DNA of 7,313 bases, from positions 1 through 7,313 of the forward strand of contig JAFUTM010000236.1 in assembly GCA_017484235.1 (NCBI GenBank), read 5' to 3'. The position numbers and the translations under genes were made by a program. Positions within the stretch are counted from its first letter, which is position 1. The number at the start of each line of letters is the position of its first letter. Origin of the DNA: Selenomonadaceae bacterium. GTDB taxonomy: Bacteria > Bacillota > Negativicutes > Selenomonadales > Selenomonadaceae. Positions 4,859-7,313 of this stretch are shown here, one piece after another. The notes beneath the pieces are model-generated. The model was given only the letters and a program-made list of their open reading frames with translations, had not been told where the DNA came from and did no database searches.

Positions 4859-5149
4859 ATGAAAGTGAGTAAAGAAGATATTGACAATGTTGCCAGCCTG
4901 TCGAGGCTGAACATTCGCGATGATGAGGTTGCTGAAGTAATGGACCAGCTTGACAAATTTTTAAATTATGTCGATAACCTCAAGGGCGTCAATACGACGA
5001 ATATTGAGCCGACGACGTACGCATTGCAGATGCAGAATGTGTTCCGTCAAGACTCAGTAAAACCGTCACTGGACCGTGAACTGGCATTATCAAACGCACC
5101 ATTAAAAGAAGACGGCTATTTTAAAGTGCCGCGCGTACTTGAAAACTAA
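4859..5149 (+). CDS. gatC: Asp-tRNA(Asn)/Glu-tRNA(Gln) amidotransferase subunit C
   Basis: From ATG 4859 the product is 96 residues, the normal GatC length. GatC is the small strap that holds GatA (amidase) and GatB (tRNA-binding kinase) together in the complex converting Glu-tRNA(Gln) or Asp-tRNA(Asn) to the amidated form. Family landmarks are the N-terminal helix VSKEDIDNVASLSRLNI (3-19), MDQLDKFLNYVDNLKGVNT (31-49), the NIEPTTYALQ turn (52-61) and the C-terminal segment SNAPLKEDGYFKVPRVLE (78-95), which wraps the partner. The frame is intact. Unusually, gatA does not follow: the next gene is a convergent kinase, and the preceding gene is the macrodomain protein. gatA and gatB must be elsewhere if the complex is functional. 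The gene has its own strong promoter and ends inside a long palindrome that probably terminates it. Confidence 0.96.
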   Translation: MKVSKEDIDNVASLSRLNIRDDEVAEVMDQLDKFLNYVDNLKGVNTTNIEPTTYALQMQNVFRQDSVKPSLDRELALSNAPLKEDGYFKVPRVLEN

Positions 5150-5232
5150 TTATGAATTAGGAATGTTGAATGAGGAATTAATAACGTCTCTCCAATTCAT
5201 AATTCCTAATTTCTCATTCCTCATTAGTAATT
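5148..5232. repeat. 85-bp heptad-repeat palindrome, probable bidirectional terminator
   Basis: The sequence folds without gaps about a centre at 5190: positions 5148-5184 face 5196-5232, with 28 of 37 Watson-Crick pairs and two more G-T pairs by my count, leaving an 11-base loop. The left arm is four tandem 7-mers of the form GAATNNN (5154-5181: GAATTAG, GAATGTT, GAATGAG, GAATTAA). The right arm carries a matching, slightly drifted series on the other strand. It begins within the gatC stop codon and ends within the stop codon of the minus-strand kinase. It could end transcripts from both sides, although a terminal T-run is lacking. It may also belong to a dispersed heptad-repeat family; copies elsewhere in the genome cannot be judged here. 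Confidence 0.75.
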
Positions 5233-7313
5233 AAGCAGCGTTATTAAGCAGCGAGTTAATCTTATCCCAATCCAATTTAGCCGCTGCATTTTTTAATGCC
5301 TTGTAACGCTCTACCTCACTGTCGGGCAACCTATAGTCGTCAAGCGACTGAAAAACAAACACCAAAGAATCATAATCAAAAGAGGCAGCAACCTCGCGCA
5401 TCGTTTCATAAGCCTCAGCAAGAGCATCATCATCAATCAAAGGCTTATCCGCATTGTCGTCCTCAACCTTGCAGAGCGGCGCGAGCTTAGCGGCATAACT
5501 CAAATATAATTCCAAGAGTGGAGCCGTACATTCCTTAATTTCATTTATGTAATTAGAATTACCCGCATCTTCTAATCGCCTAGCACGTTCGGAAAGCTCA
5601 GCCGCACCGATAACTCGTGCAGAACTTTTAAGGGCATGAACTTTGGTCGTATAACTCTTCCAATCTTCAGCTTCAAAATAGCCGGCAATTTCCTTCACGC
5701 CAGAGGAAACGGACTCAGCAAAGACGGTCAGCGCGTCAAGATACGGCTCAACACCACCGCAGTGATTTATACCTTCTGCCGTGTTGAGACCTTCAATTTT
5801 GGTTAGCCATTCCGGCAAATTGGCTGCTTCATTCGGTGTATTATCCTCAATCGAATCGGAAATAATAACCTTATCCTTAGGCAAATACTTAATTATCATC
5901 GTTTCGAGTGCAGAGGAATTTATCGGCTTAGTCAAATAATCTTGAAAGCCAGCCTCCATATATTGAGCACGAGCACCGGAAACGGCATTTGCAGTGAGCG
6001 AAATAACGGGCGTATCCTTGTTTAAGTTGTTCGGCAGCTTCTTCATCTGCTGCAAAGTCTCAATACCGTCAATACCAGGCATACGGTGATCGAGGAATAT
6101 AATGTCATACTTCTCCTTAGTGACAAGGTGAAGGCATTCGTATCCGCTTTCCGCCGTATAAATCTGAATCTGAGTCTGTTTGAGCAGTCCTTTAACAACG
6201 GTTAAATTCATCACAGTATCGTCAACAACTAAAATTCGGGCCTTAGGCGCAGTAAATTTTTCGTGATATTCCTGGTGCTGCTTCAGACTGCGGCGATAAT
6301 TTTCCTCAAAGTCGCCAATCGGTTCCCAGTTCATAACTTTCTGTTCAATGGTGAAAGAGAAAGTTGAGCCTTTTCCATAGACGCTGTCCACTTCGAGTTT
6401 GCTGTCCATCATATTGAGCAGTCGCTGAGTGATATTCATACCGAGTCCGGTGCCTTCAATCGCACGATTGCGCTTTTCTTCAATGCGTTCAAAGGCGCTG
6501 AACAACTTTGCAATATCTTCCTGCTTAATTCCAATGCCAGTATCCTTGATACTGAACTTGAGGGCAGCGGTATCGTCAGATTTCTTTGTAAATGAGGCAC
6601 TCAACGTAACGGAGCCTTTTTCAGTGTATTTGACGGCATTCGTTAAGATGTTCGTGATGACCTGCTTAATGCGGATTTCATCACCAAACAGAACCGTCGG
6701 CAGGTCTTCATCGGCGTTGACGATAAACTGCAAGTCCTTATCGTCGGCACGCTTCTGTATCATATTAACCAGATCATTGAGGAGCGAACTCATTGCGTAT
6801 TCAACGGGAATGATCTCCATCTTTCCGGCTTCAATTTTGGAAAAATCTAAAATGTCGTTTACCAATACGAGCAGACTGTTACTGGCGGTGCGTATGCTTT
6901 CTGCATATTCTAAAATGGTTTCATCTTTGCTTTCGCGTAAAATCATCTCGTTCATACCGAGTATCGCGTTAATAGGAGTGCGTATCTCGTGGCTCATATT
7001 CGATAAAAACTGAGATTTAGCTTTACTCGCCGATTCTGCAGATTTTGCCATTTTGCGGAGCTTATGATTAGATTCACTTACAACATTAATCAGATCTTTT
7101 AATTCGTCAGTCGTTGCCTCTAAAAAAGTCGCCAGGCGGTCGACCAGCGGCAGCGCGTGGCTTTGCTTTTGATAAGGGTACATACTGGCAGTCTCTTCCG
7201 AACAACTTAACATTAGAGGCTCCGCTCTTTCACGCATACCAACCGAAATCAACGCACCGTTAAGCATTCCACCACGATTCTTATATCTGTAAATTTCGCC
7301 ATTGCCGTAACAA
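5231..7313 (-). CDS. Hybrid sensor histidine kinase (HisKA-HATPase-REC-Hpt), 5' end outside window
   Basis: Numbering here is from the Met at 7267. The frame stays open from there to the window edge (about 15 more codons, ending YKNRGG before that Met) and no ribosome site fits, so the real start and the sensor lie outside. Order of parts: coiled linker about 48-85; HisKA with His93 (SNMSHEIRTP); ATPase with N-box Asn210 (TNAVKYTE), G1 DTGIGI (242-247) and G2 GTGLGM (272-277); receiver 343-463 with acidic pair Asp349-Asp350, phospho-acceptor Asp393 (FLDHRMPG), Thr425 and Lys447; Hpt with His544 (VHALKSSARVIG); then about 80 mostly helical residues of no known role. All phosphorelay residues are present, so His-Asp-His transfer should work. 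The final output regulator is not in the window. No membrane segment is visible in this part. Confidence 0.93.
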   Translation of the reverse strand, partial: CYGNGEIYRYKNRGGMLNGALISVGMRERAEPLMLSCSEETASMYPYQKQSHALPLVDRLATFLEATTDELKDLINVVSESNHKLRKMAKSAESASKAKSQFLSNMSHEIRTPINAILGMNEMILRESKDETILEYAESIRTASNSLLVLVNDILDFSKIEAGKMEIIPVEYAMSSLLNDLVNMIQKRADDKDLQFIVNADEDLPTVLFGDEIRIKQVITNILTNAVKYTEKGSVTLSASFTKKSDDTAALKFSIKDTGIGIKQEDIAKLFSAFERIEEKRNRAIEGTGLGMNITQRLLNMMDSKLEVDSVYGKGSTFSFTIEQKVMNWEPIGDFEENYRRSLKQHQEYHEKFTAPKARILVVDDTVMNLTVVKGLLKQTQIQIYTAESGYECLHLVTKEKYDIIFLDHRMPGIDGIETLQQMKKLPNNLNKDTPVISLTANAVSGARAQYMEAGFQDYLTKPINSSALETMIIKYLPKDKVIISDSIEDNTPNEAANLPEWLTKIEGLNTAEGINHCGGVEPYLDALTVFAESVSSGVKEIAGYFEAEDWKSYTTKVHALKSSARVIGAAELSERARRLEDAGNSNYINEIKECTAPLLELYLSYAAKLAPLCKVEDDNADKPLIDDDALAEAYETMREVAASFDYDSLVFVFQSLDDYRLPDSEVERYKALKNAAAKLDWDKINSLLNNAA

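Noticed and set aside
5148..5232. CRISPR array or tRNA-like element
   Set aside because: Units are 7 bases without spacers, and the fold is a single long hairpin with no cloverleaf.
6429..7013. Plus-strand open frame of 194 codons opposite the hybrid kinase
   Set aside because: It lies antisense to the strongly conserved HisKA/ATPase region, has no ribosome site and resembles no protein family; it is a codon-bias shadow.
7265..7267. Met at 7267 as the start of the hybrid kinase
   Set aside because: The frame is open upstream to the window edge, and the only purine-rich stretch (GGTGG) touches the ATG too closely to act as a ribosome site; the gene most likely begins outside.

Overview
The window reads as chromosomal DNA of a low-to-moderate-GC, probably anaerobic Bacillota. 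I lean towards Negativicutes (Selenomonas/Phascolarctobacterium-like) from the flavor of the GatC, kinase and flavodoxin proteins, but this is only an impression. Shine-Dalgarno sites are strong and uniform: most plus-strand genes start just after GGTGAT or AGGTGAT, complementary to the 16S rRNA tail. Spacers are AT-rich and carry good sigma-70-type promoters. I see no tRNA, rRNA, transposase, integrase, phage gene or CRISPR array.

Layout. Bases 1-257: C-terminal end of a short-chain dehydrogenase/reductase (plus strand, cut by the window edge). 279-953: exported flavodoxin-like lipoprotein (plus), probably co-transcribed with it. 950-2272: a two-transmembrane sensor histidine kinase on the minus strand, convergent with the flavodoxin gene; their stop codons overlap. 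2273-2553: a divergent intergenic region with mirror-image promoters and operator-like repeats. 2554-3858 and 3869-4249: amtB-glnK, the ammonium channel and its P-II regulator. 4334-4795: a small macrodomain protein with its own promoter. 4859-5149: gatC, standing alone, again with its own promoter. 5148-5232: a long heptad-repeat palindrome joining the stop codons of two convergent genes. 5231-7313: a large hybrid histidine kinase (HisKA, HATPase, receiver, Hpt) on the minus strand, running off the right edge.

How the genes may work together. amtB-glnK is the clear functional unit: AmtB admits ammonium and GlnK plugs it when nitrogen is sufficient. All classical AmtB pore residues are present at the same residue numbers as in mature E. 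coli AmtB. The most interesting regulation is in the 2273-2553 spacer. The kinase and amtB have identical promoter cores (TTGACT-N17-TAAAAT) in mirror orientation, inside a perfect 15-bp inverted repeat, with a cluster of TATACAWWG half-sites between them and a 14-bp palindrome at the predicted amtB start. The kinase has no adjacent response regulator, so coupling of this orphan kinase to nitrogen status is a reasonable but unproven idea. The other notable points are the macrodomain protein (Cys at the usual catalytic Asp, shortened C-terminus), gatC without gatA/gatB, and the palindrome at 5148-5232. I did not find a convincing, wholly new multi-gene system.
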